From Bacteroidota bacterium (lineage in GTDB: Bacteria; Spirochaetota; Spirochaetia; JABMQR01), in assembly GCA_013202335.1 (NCBI GenBank), contig JABMQR010000268.1, forward strand, positions 1 to 40,688: a stretch of DNA of 40,688 nt, read 5' to 3'. Numbering within the stretch: the first letter of the stretch is position 1; every line of letters starts with the position of its first letter. Positions 25,621-32,848 of this stretch are shown piece after piece. The translations under genes and the position numbers were made by a program. The notes beneath the pieces are model-generated. The model ran no database searches. It was not told the DNA's origin and saw nothing but the letters and a program-made list of their open reading frames with translations.

Positions 25621-27742
25621 CAGAGTAAGTGCCTGCTCTGGCTAAATCAAGTACGGTCAGCTGCAAGGTTTCTGCATTCCTGAAATAATTTCTTCCTAAA
25701 CGAAAAACCAGATCAACCAGATCCCCTCTGGAAAAATCAGAATCCAGCCGCTCACCTGCACGCCAAAAGACTGCCGGCCACTTATATGATCCTGATTTAA
25801 TTAATAGCTTTACATGCTTTGGCTCACTATTCCCCATAATTGACAGCTCTTCTATTACTGCATCCTTTAGTAAAAACTGGAGTGGGCGGTGCTCCTCACC
25901 ATAAGGTTCAAGCATCTCTACAATTTTAATCAAATCAGGGTTCATGTATGAAGATGGAATCTCTGCATCTATAGTGAGAATATCCTCTGTACGTAAAACA
26001 CCAAGATTATGCGAAGCCTGATAGATTCTCTTTAATAATATTTCCAAATTATGCTTTTGGATGCTGAAACCGGCTGCTCGCGGATGGCCGCCGAAATCAA
26101 TCAATATATCTTCAAACTGACTGAGAAATTCTTTTGCATTCAGGGCTTTATTACTCCGAATTGATCCTATGAGCTTATCTTCAAGATGGGCAATGACTAT
26201 TGAGGGAACATGATAGAAGTTCATTAGCCGTGCTGAAATGATCCCTGTAATACCACGATGAAGTTTCTTATCATTCAGGACAATTAACTTATTATTGTGC
26301 TCTTCCAAACTTTTCACTGCTTTTGGAAACATTCTGTCCCAGGCACCTTCTCCTATTTTTTTCCGCTCTTTATTTAGCTTAATCAACTCTTTAGCAAGCT
26401 GTTCACGTTCTGCTGCGTCATTGCTAAGCAGTAATCTGGCAGCAATTTGCGGAACTCCAAGCCTCCCCGCAGCGTTAAAAACAGGTGAAATCTGCCAGCC
26501 TATATCTGTTGTTGAAAGTTTCTTACCAATCAAATTCTGTTCAACAAGAAATGATACCATGGCGGCCCTGCTTCCAGAGTTTAATTGAGCCATACCATTT
26601 TTAACAAGTATTCTATTCTCATTTTTCATAGGCATCAAATCCGCAATAGTTCCAATTGCAACAAGATCCAGAATCTTACTATACTCTGAGGACAGAGTTG
26701 GATTTTTCATTTTAACAAATGATGAAAAAAGACTGATAAAGGCATCAATTTCCTGCAGTTCCCCTTCTTTGTATTGGAGAGATCTGCTAATACTCATCAA
26801 ACGGACAAGACTTTTCCCTGATAGTGAAGGAAAGACTTTCCATATCTCAGGAGCTGTATCAATCAGATGAATTTCAACATTATCTCCAAAAGCAATTCTT
26901 AACTGCTTATGCTCAAGATCCCGATCATAAACCAGGATAGGATGCCCTACAAGGAAATCTGCCAATCTTGAGTATTCCAGCTTAAGGAGTCCTGGTACTA
27001 TCTCTTCAGTAAGCCTGTCTGTCTCTACCAGATTCTCAAACTTTGCAGCCTGAATAATAACAGTTCCGTTTCCGGGTTCTGCATGAAGAAGAACTAATTC
27101 CTGCTTGTATAAATCAGTCTTTGAAAAACGAAGTGCCCAAATCAGTTTTGCTACTACCCCACATCCCGCAAGATTCGGAAAAGGATATCCGCAGCCCTCT
27201 ATTTTAGGATTGATTATTGCTAATGCCGGTGGAAGAATATCACCTGATAAATGGTGATCAACTACAATTGTATCTAAACTCAGACTGGCGGCAAACGCAA
27301 TTTCTACATTGTTTGAAATACCGCAGTCAACAGTGATTATTAAGGTTCCGTCTTCTTCAGCAAACTTACGAACGCCCTCTTTTGTTAATCCGTACGGCTC
27401 ATCCCCTTCCGGAAGGCACCAACTGACCTGTATCCCCATTTCTTCAAGACATTCATGCAAAAGAACAGTTGAAGTAATACCATCTACATCCCTATCTCCA
27501 AAAATCCTTACCTTCTCTCCCTCTTCAACGGCCTGCAGGATTCGGTCTACTGCAATTTCCATATCTTCAAAGAGAAAAGGGTTGTGGAGATACACCAGAT
27601 CAGATTCAAGATAAAACTTAATATCTTCTTTTTTTGATGCTTCCCGTCTTTCCAAAATAGAGGCTATAATTAAATCAATAGAATATTTATTACTAATCTC
27701 TCTGACATCACCGCTGACTACAGCTTTTTTTTCCCAACTCAT
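25610..27742 (-). CDS. recJ: Single-stranded-DNA exonuclease RecJ
   Basis: RecJ degrades single-stranded DNA 5' to 3' in recombination and repair. At 710 residues it is somewhat longer than E. coli RecJ. Manganese-binding motifs of the DHH family are present: GDRDVDG near residue 102, TVDCGISNN, VVDHHLSG, and later DLVAIGTIADLMP. The DHHA1 part carries GGHPRAAGFSI. A C-terminal OB-like region ends with LGRNYFRNAETLQLTVLDLA. Its ATG overlaps the thpR stop by four bases, so translation is coupled. The rpsU -35 element lies in its last codons. It completes the recO-thpR-recJ block. Confidence 0.96.
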   Translation of the reverse strand: MSWEKKAVVSGDVREISNKYSIDLIIASILERREASKKEDIKFYLESDLVYLHNPFLFEDMEIAVDRILQAVEEGEKVRIFGDRDVDGITSTVLLHECLEEMGIQVSWCLPEGDEPYGLTKEGVRKFAEEDGTLIITVDCGISNNVEIAFAASLSLDTIVVDHHLSGDILPPALAIINPKIEGCGYPFPNLAGCGVVAKLIWALRFSKTDLYKQELVLLHAEPGNGTVIIQAAKFENLVETDRLTEEIVPGLLKLEYSRLADFLVGHPILVYDRDLEHKQLRIAFGDNVEIHLIDTAPEIWKVFPSLSGKSLVRLMSISRSLQYKEGELQEIDAFISLFSSFVKMKNPTLSSEYSKILDLVAIGTIADLMPMKNENRILVKNGMAQLNSGSRAAMVSFLVEQNLIGKKLSTTDIGWQISPVFNAAGRLGVPQIAARLLLSNDAAEREQLAKELIKLNKERKKIGEGAWDRMFPKAVKSLEEHNNKLIVLNDKKLHRGITGIISARLMNFYHVPSIVIAHLEDKLIGSIRSNKALNAKEFLSQFEDILIDFGGHPRAAGFSIQKHNLEILLKRIYQASHNLGVLRTEDILTIDAEIPSSYMNPDLIKIVEMLEPYGEEHRPLQFLLKDAVIEELSIMGNSEPKHVKLLIKSGSYKWPAVFWRAGERLDSDFSRGDLVDLVFRLGRNYFRNAETLQLTVLDLARAGTYSVDK

Positions 27743-28299
27743 ACCCTCAACTTTATAGTAAAAACGGGATCATAGGAAGCTCCTTTGCGTAATAATGCGG
27801 AACTATAAAGAACGATAGATTCTGCACTGAAAGAGACATCAGGCAACCCGACTTTGTTGTACAACTCTTCTTTCTGCACTTTCTGCACTTTCTGACCACT
27901 TGTATGAAATCGGGCCAGTGTTATATGTGGATGGTAGTTCCCAACCTTACCTCTCAAAATACCAAATTCCCTGCAGAGAATCCGGTGATATACGTCCAGT
28001 CCCTGATTTACTGAATTAACAGCTACAGCCAACACCCTTGGATCACGGCTTCCAGAGGGGTAAATCACAAGTTTCTGCAAAGAAATTACTGTAGGAAAAA
28101 ACTGTTTACTCAGGTAATTCATTTTTTTTATGATATTTTCACATTCCGGTTTTGTTTTTTCACCCAGGAAGATAATTGTACAATGTAGATTTTGTTTAGG
28201 AACAAGTCGAATGTTTTTCATTTCCTGCAAAGAATTTGTACAGGTTTTAAGTATTTCTGCTGCACTATCTGGAATAGGTACAGCAATAAAAAGTCTCAT
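27739..28299 (-). CDS. thpR: RNA 2',3'-cyclic phosphodiesterase (2H family)
   Basis: This 186-residue protein of the LigT/ThpR family has two HxT motifs: HCTIIFLG from residue 39 and HPHITLARF in the second half. These histidines catalyse opening of 2',3'-cyclic phosphates on RNA ends, or 2'-5' ligation in vitro. MRLFIAVPIP is the typical N-terminus. It overlaps recO upstream and recJ downstream by four bases each. A 9-base tandem repeat (27871-27897) encodes VQKVQK. Its place between two recombination genes may hint at nucleic-acid end processing, but this is inference. Confidence 0.93.
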   Translation of the reverse strand: MRLFIAVPIPDSAAEILKTCTNSLQEMKNIRLVPKQNLHCTIIFLGEKTKPECENIIKKMNYLSKQFFPTVISLQKLVIYPSGSRDPRVLAVAVNSVNQGLDVYHRILCREFGILRGKVGNYHPHITLARFHTSGQKVQKVQKEELYNKVGLPDVSFSAESIVLYSSALLRKGASYDPVFTIKLRV

Positions 28300-29045
28300 A
28301 AAATACCACTCTGAAGTGTTTTTAAAGGACCTCCTACAACATGTAAAACAAGTGAAATCAACACCTTTTTCAGGCTGTCCATTGCTTTACTGCTTAAATG
28401 AACGGCAACCGCATCCTTCACAGATAACTCCTGTGTATAGAGAAGATACTTACGTGCTCCCTGATAGATAACAAGCTCCTCATAGGTTCCGCACATACTG
28501 CAAAGAAAAGCATTTGAATCAGCATCAAATACAAGTGTTTCTGAATTGTCAAGAGTTTTTCCGCATTCAGGACAATCCACAAGTTCAGGTGCATATCCAA
28601 TTATTGTAAGGAATCTCCAAATTGTTTGAACCAGTAAGTTATGGTTATCAGCTTCCCTTCCAACCCCAAGAACACTCAATGATTCCAGGATTAAATTATA
28701 CAAGTCACTGTATTCCCCACCGCCTGCGTAGGTTTTGATTATCAGTTCCGACCAGAAAGAGGCCAGATAAAAGGCGTAGACATCCAAACGGAGAAATTCC
28801 CGAAATTCACAGGAGTCAATATCCACGATCTTATACTGCTGCTTTACCGGGTTATAGTATAAATTGAAGGTACCTGAAACATAGGGTTCAACCCAACCGG
28901 ATAATTTACTCTTACCTTTCTGGGCTCCGAAGGCAGCCGCCTGCAGAATCCCAAGATTGGGGGAGAGCAATGTCACTGATCGATGCAGGTCACCCATTCT
29001 TCTGCTGGACAATATTATTGCCTCTGTGCGAATATTTCTTTCCAT
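28296..29045 (-). CDS. recO: DNA repair protein RecO
   Basis: RecO helps load RecA onto single-stranded DNA covered by SSB, together with RecR and RecF. The N-terminal OB fold is visible in TEAIILSSRRMGDLHRSVTLLSP. The middle helical part follows. A zinc-finger motif appears as CPECGKTL and FLCSMCG (two CxxC pairs, about residues 159-186), which is retained in Gram-positive-type RecO proteins. The length of 249 is normal. It overlaps thpR by four bases and begins six bases after the C_GCAxxG protein gene. Confidence 0.95.
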   Translation of the reverse strand: MERNIRTEAIILSSRRMGDLHRSVTLLSPNLGILQAAAFGAQKGKSKLSGWVEPYVSGTFNLYYNPVKQQYKIVDIDSCEFREFLRLDVYAFYLASFWSELIIKTYAGGGEYSDLYNLILESLSVLGVGREADNHNLLVQTIWRFLTIIGYAPELVDCPECGKTLDNSETLVFDADSNAFLCSMCGTYEELVIYQGARKYLLYTQELSVKDAVAVHLSSKAMDSLKKVLISLVLHVVGGPLKTLQSGIL

Positions 29046-29051
29046 CTCAAG

Positions 29052-29525
29052 TCACCGGATTCTCTTATCATTATTATCTGAAACAAGATTCCAAAAAAAT
29101 TCTGCAGTTTCATACACTACTTGTGAACAACCAAAATCTTCAGTGGAATACTTCTTCTCAATTTCACTGCACAGAAGCGAGTCAAAATGATTGTTGATTC
29201 TTTCAATAAAATCTGCGGTTATGTTTTGTAAAACATCATTTTCATGAGCCCTCACACGGACAAAAAGCATACCGGCTGCCATGATACATCCTGAAACAGC
29301 CCCGCATAAATGCCCGGCTCCCATTCCACCGCCAAATCCCGAAGCGGTACGCAGTGCATGTTCATCAATTTCCAAAGAGTATAGTTTATTTGCAGCACGT
29401 ACTATCGATTCAGCACAATTCATATCTGCTGAAAGATAAAAGTCATTTACTGCTGACTTCCCAAGGGGATTATCCATCACTTTAGCAGGACTGTCAGTAA
29501 ATTCAATCGTTTTCTTTTTTATCAT
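29052..29525 (-). CDS. C_GCAxxG_C_C family protein (putative redox-cofactor protein)
   Basis: This 157-residue protein belongs to the C_GCAxxG_C_C family, common in anaerobes and thought to bind a metal or redox cofactor through conserved cysteines. Visible motifs are NCAESIVRAANKLY, then GFGGGMGAGHLCGAVSGCIM, and near the end FGCSQVV. It lacks a signal peptide or membrane helix, so it is cytoplasmic. No strong ribosome binding site precedes the ATG at 29525, and ATG 29477 (MDNPLGK) is an alternative. It heads the recO-thpR-recJ block. Function is unproven. Confidence 0.85.
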   Translation of the reverse strand: MIKKKTIEFTDSPAKVMDNPLGKSAVNDFYLSADMNCAESIVRAANKLYSLEIDEHALRTASGFGGGMGAGHLCGAVSGCIMAAGMLFVRVRAHENDVLQNITADFIERINNHFDSLLCSEIEKKYSTEDFGCSQVVYETAEFFWNLVSDNNDKRIR

Positions 29526-29600
29526 AGAATGAGCCTATAGGGAGAGTTATCCATTGTCAAGCTGATGATTTTACCGTAAAAATATACTATGCTTAATGTC

Positions 29601-30872
29601 ATGAAAAAAAATGGGATCCTTCTGTTTACCCTCATATTAATAATCTCTGCACAAGGTATATTTCCGCACATGGCGGCAGCAGCTGACCAGCCTGATAAGG
29701 CCCAGATGGCTGAACGGGGTGAATACCTTACCATTAAGATTCTCACAGTTGGACAGGGAGATTCTGTCTACCTTTGGTATGGTCATATAGCAATAATAGT
29801 TGAAGACTCCCTTCGTAATACAGAAGTTCTCTACGACTATGGTGTATTCAACTTTAAACAGGATAATTTTTTCCGAAACTTTGCAATGGGAAGATTAATT
29901 TATGGAGTAGTTGCTGCTCCGGCAGCATACCGCATTTCTCAGGCTGAATATGAATTGAGAAACATGACAGCAGCAACTTTGAATATTCCTCCTGAAAAGA
30001 GATATGAAGTGGCAATTTTCCTGCAGGAAAACGTTAAACCAGGAAATAACACCTATTTGTACCATCATTATAATGACAACTGTTCAACACGAGTACGGGA
30101 TGTAATTAATATGGCTGTTGATGGACAATTAAAGGTATGGGCAGAAGCACAGCCAGGGAAAATGTCCCTTCGGGAACATATACACAGACATTCAGGTAAT
30201 AATTTTTTTATGGACTGGGTACTTAATTTTCTGCAAAGTGATGTTATAGATACACAAATCAGCCTTTGGGATGATATGTTCCTTCCTGAGGAACTAAATC
30301 AGAACCTACTGAATTTTTACTATACAGATGCTTCCGGAAATTCAGTAAAACTGGTCAGTAACTATGAAGTACTCACTGATTTCCCGGAGCGCAAAGAAGT
30401 ACCTCCCGAACCTGCAAAATATTGGCCTGTTGGAATTGCAGTAGGTATACTTATCGGTTTTATTGGCTTGATTTTATATATTCTATATTTCAAGACAAAA
30501 AGCTCTCTCTGGAGAGCTGCATATGGTACCTATACCGCATGTTACGGCCTCTTGTTTGGATTTTTTGGTACAGCCTTACTCCTTATGATGATTTTTACCA
30601 ATCAGGATGTTACGTTTAACAATGAGAATGTCTTACTCGCATCACCTGTTTTACTCTGGGCAGGTATCCTCGGTATTCTTATCGCTGTAGGTAAAAAGAA
30701 ATTTATCCGGCTGCAGAAATTATTATTTACGATTCAAGGAATTTCTGGAATCCTTCTCTTATTGCTTAAGGGCATTGCAGGCGGGGTTTTCGATCAGCAG
30801 AATTGGCTTACCCTCTCACTTCTCATCCCCTCATTGCTACTAATGAGCAGGTTTTGGATGAAAGCGGACTAA
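29601..30872 (+). CDS. DUF4105 membrane protein
   Basis: The predicted product has 423 residues. A signal peptide (MKKNGILLFTLILIISAQGI) leads into a periplasmic DUF4105 domain at residues ~35-255, identified by LWYGHIAIIVED, DYGVFNFKQDNF, GRLIYGVV and YHHYNDNCSTRVRD. The paired histidine and the NDNCST cysteine are the conserved sites of this family and suggest a cysteine-peptidase-like or acyl-transfer active site, not proven. About five membrane helices follow from residue 275 to the end. The open frame begins at 29589, but the ATG at 29601 opens the signal peptide. It diverges from the C_GCAxxG gene and converges with arcC. Confidence 0.83.
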   Translation: MKKNGILLFTLILIISAQGIFPHMAAAADQPDKAQMAERGEYLTIKILTVGQGDSVYLWYGHIAIIVEDSLRNTEVLYDYGVFNFKQDNFFRNFAMGRLIYGVVAAPAAYRISQAEYELRNMTAATLNIPPEKRYEVAIFLQENVKPGNNTYLYHHYNDNCSTRVRDVINMAVDGQLKVWAEAQPGKMSLREHIHRHSGNNFFMDWVLNFLQSDVIDTQISLWDDMFLPEELNQNLLNFYYTDASGNSVKLVSNYEVLTDFPERKEVPPEPAKYWPVGIAVGILIGFIGLILYILYFKTKSSLWRAAYGTYTACYGLLFGFFGTALLLMMIFTNQDVTFNNENVLLASPVLLWAGILGILIAVGKKKFIRLQKLLFTIQGISGILLLLLKGIAGGVFDQQNWLTLSLLIPSLLLMSRFWMKAD

Positions 30873-30890
30873 AAACAATAGTTTTTGGTC
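30868..30890 (+). terminator. Hairpin at the end of the DUF4105 gene
   Basis: The stem GACTAAAAAC (30868-30877) pairs with GTTTTTGGTC (30881-30890) apart from one mismatch, around a three-to-four-base loop. It overlaps the stop codon, and its descending arm is T-rich; it is a fair terminator candidate. Confidence 0.5.
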
Positions 30891-30893
30891 TTA

Positions 30894-30953
30894 GAAGTTT
30901 ATTTATGATAAATTTGCTGCAGACAGTACAACTGTTTATTCTAAATAAACTTC
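30894..30953. repeat. 12-bp perfect inverted repeat between convergent genes
   Basis: The arms GAAGTTTATTTA (30894-30905) and TAAATAAACTTC (30942-30953) are exact reverse complements with a 36-base loop that itself contains ACAGT/ACTGT. It sits between the DUF4105 and arcC stops and may be a bidirectional end signal or a small insertion remnant. Nothing else was found in the gap to 31021. Confidence 0.6.
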
Positions 30954-31021
30954 AGGCAGCTGAATATTTCGGATACTGGATTAAAACAGTATGATTGCGT
31001 AAGGTGAAGGTTTACACAGCA

Positions 31022-31966
31022 TTACGGAAAAATCTGCGTACCATCGTTACCATGCACTGCTTCATACAGGTGTTCAGGATCAGTAACAATTCCTTCATTC
31101 CCTGTAGAAGAGACAAAATCAATTATAGCCTTAATTTTGGGCAGCATGCTGCCGGGTGCAAAATGACCCTGTTCACAATACTCTTCCGCTTCTTTGCAGC
31201 TTATTCTATCAAGTTGTACTTCAGTCTCTTTCCCAAAATTAATACAAACCTTTTCAACAGCTGTCGAAATGACAAAAAGGTCTGCTTTAAGTTCTTTAGC
31301 CATAAGTGCTGCGGAAAAATCCTTATCAACAACTGCCTCTTTACCTTTGAGAAACCCTTCATCCGTTTTCACAACCGGTATCCCTCCGCCGCCGGCAGCA
31401 ATAACAATTGCTCCATGATTTGAAAGTGTTTTTATTAAGTCGAGTTCAATAATATTTAAAGGTTTTGGTGAGGGAACTACTCGTCTGTAGCCCCTTCCGG
31501 CATCTTCCATAATATGCCACCCATCAGTTTTCTGGTGATATTCAGCATCCTTTTTTTCCATAAAGGATCCAATGGGTTTTGATGGAGCCATGAAGGATGG
31601 GTCATTGGGATCCACCTCTACCTGGGTTACAATGGTAGCTGCAGATACGATGATTCCAAGTTTTCTGGCTTCATTAAAAATTGCCATCTGCAGGTTATAA
31701 CCGATAGCACCTTGAGTATCTGCTACACAGGAGTCCAGAGGTACAGTATGAAGGATTTTTCTGGAGAATTCAGACCGTCTAAGAATAAATCCTACCTGAG
31801 GGCCGTTGCCATGTACAATAATTATCCTATGCCCATCTTCGGCAAGCTTAACAATATGGGCGGCAGTTTTTCTGGCTGCCTCGAATTGAGCTGTTACAGA
31901 AATATCCTGAGGGTTTTCAATAAGTGAGTTCCCTCCTATTGCAATTACTATTGTTTTACTGGTCAT
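31022..31966 (-). CDS. arcC: Carbamate kinase
   Basis: This 314-residue amino-acid kinase-fold enzyme makes ATP from carbamoyl phosphate and ADP, giving carbamate. IAIGGNSLI at the start, VHGNGPQVG, SPKPLNIIELD and IVIAAGGGGIPVV are diagnostic for ArcC. The frame opens at 31984, but the ATG at 31966 has a GGAGG site seven bases ahead and begins with the family's MTSKTIVIAIGG. No arginine deiminase or ornithine transcarbamoylase gene is adjacent, so the carbamoyl phosphate may come from elsewhere. It converges with the DUF4105 gene. Confidence 0.96.
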   Translation of the reverse strand: MTSKTIVIAIGGNSLIENPQDISVTAQFEAARKTAAHIVKLAEDGHRIIIVHGNGPQVGFILRRSEFSRKILHTVPLDSCVADTQGAIGYNLQMAIFNEARKLGIIVSAATIVTQVEVDPNDPSFMAPSKPIGSFMEKKDAEYHQKTDGWHIMEDAGRGYRRVVPSPKPLNIIELDLIKTLSNHGAIVIAAGGGGIPVVKTDEGFLKGKEAVVDKDFSAALMAKELKADLFVISTAVEKVCINFGKETEVQLDRISCKEAEEYCEQGHFAPGSMLPKIKAIIDFVSSTGNEGIVTDPEHLYEAVHGNDGTQIFP

Positions 31967-32069
31967 AATTTCCTCCAACTTCACAGATTTAAACGAAACT
32001 GTTAATTCAATTATACTCTTTTTGCAACATTCTGCAACAATATTTAGTAATAATATGAATTTATCTTTC

Positions 32070-32099
32070 GAATATTTGTTTGACTAAGTAAACAAATTC
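32070..32099. promoter_or_regulatory. Dyad upstream of the queuosine-precursor transporter
   Basis: TTTGTTT at 32075-32081 and AAACAAA at 32090-32096 form a 7-bp perfect dyad around eight bases, extended by GAAT/ATTC with a one-base bulge. It lies 50-80 bases before the transporter start and looks like an operator for a dimeric regulator or a leader hairpin. Confidence 0.5.
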
Positions 32100-32150
32100 A
32101 AGTAAGGTATTTCCAAACTTCAATCAAACGACCTATAGGAGATACCGTTC

Positions 32151-32810
32151 ATGCTCACAAAAGAAAGAAAAACTGATATTCTGCTTGCCCTGTTTGTTGG
32201 TAGTATGGTTTTAGTAAATACCATAGGCTCAAAAATCACAACTCTAGCCGGTATAAGAGTTTCTGTAGGGATATTTTTTATGCCCCTCCTTTTTCTGATT
32301 ACTGATATTGTGGGTGAAGTGCATGGAAAAGAACGTGCAAGGTATTTTGTAAGAGTATCCTCAGCTGTTTTGGTGTTTATGTTTGTGATGATTTTCGTCA
32401 GCATAAAATTGCCGGCAAATGAAACATGGGGACTGCAAGGTGAGTATTCACTTATTTTTGGAAGCAGCCTTCGGATAACTTTTGCAAGTATAACCTCTTT
32501 CATTATCAGTCAGAGTATTGATGTAAGAGCTTTTGACTTCTGGAAAAAACAGACAAAGGGAAAGCATCTGTGGTTGAGAAACAATCTTTCAACAATATTC
32601 AGCCAATTTGTTGACACTACTATTTTTATGTTTCTGGCTTTTTATAAAATAGCTCCCAAGTTTACCGTTACATTTATCATCAGCTTAATTATTCCCTATT
32701 GGATTTTTAAAGTGGTATTTGCACTTTTCGATACACCTCTCTGCTATTTAGGAGTTAAATGGCTGAAGAATGAAAAAATCAATCCTGATAGATCTACAAT
32801 AGAAGTCTAG
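32151..32810 (+). CDS. yhhQ: Queuosine precursor transporter (YhhQ/VUT family)
   Basis: This 219-residue membrane protein has about six helices and belongs to the YhhQ/VUT (DUF165) family, which in E. coli imports the queuosine precursors preQ0 and preQ1. Signature stretches are NTIGSKI near residue 23, PLLFLITDIVGEVHGKERAR, and LRNNLSTIFSQFVDTTIF, followed by IPYWIFKVVFALFDTP. A good AGGAG site (at ~32136) precedes the ATG. No preQ1 riboswitch could be recognised upstream. It diverges from arcC and converges with the molybdopterin enzyme. Confidence 0.93.
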   Translation: MLTKERKTDILLALFVGSMVLVNTIGSKITTLAGIRVSVGIFFMPLLFLITDIVGEVHGKERARYFVRVSSAVLVFMFVMIFVSIKLPANETWGLQGEYSLIFGSSLRITFASITSFIISQSIDVRAFDFWKKQTKGKHLWLRNNLSTIFSQFVDTTIFMFLAFYKIAPKFTVTFIISLIIPYWIFKVVFALFDTPLCYLGVKWLKNEKINPDRSTIEV

Positions 32811-32848
32811 AAAAAACAGATAAAAATATCATTCTAATTTATATCGTC

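Noticed and set aside
30995..31423. A 142-codon frame on the plus strand opposite arcC
   Set aside because: It lies wholly within the reverse strand of a secure carbamate kinase gene and resembles no family.
31985..32150. A preQ1 riboswitch before the queuosine-precursor transporter
   Set aside because: Neither the small preQ1-I hairpin with its A-rich tail nor a preQ1-II pattern could be found; only a dyad typical of an operator is present.
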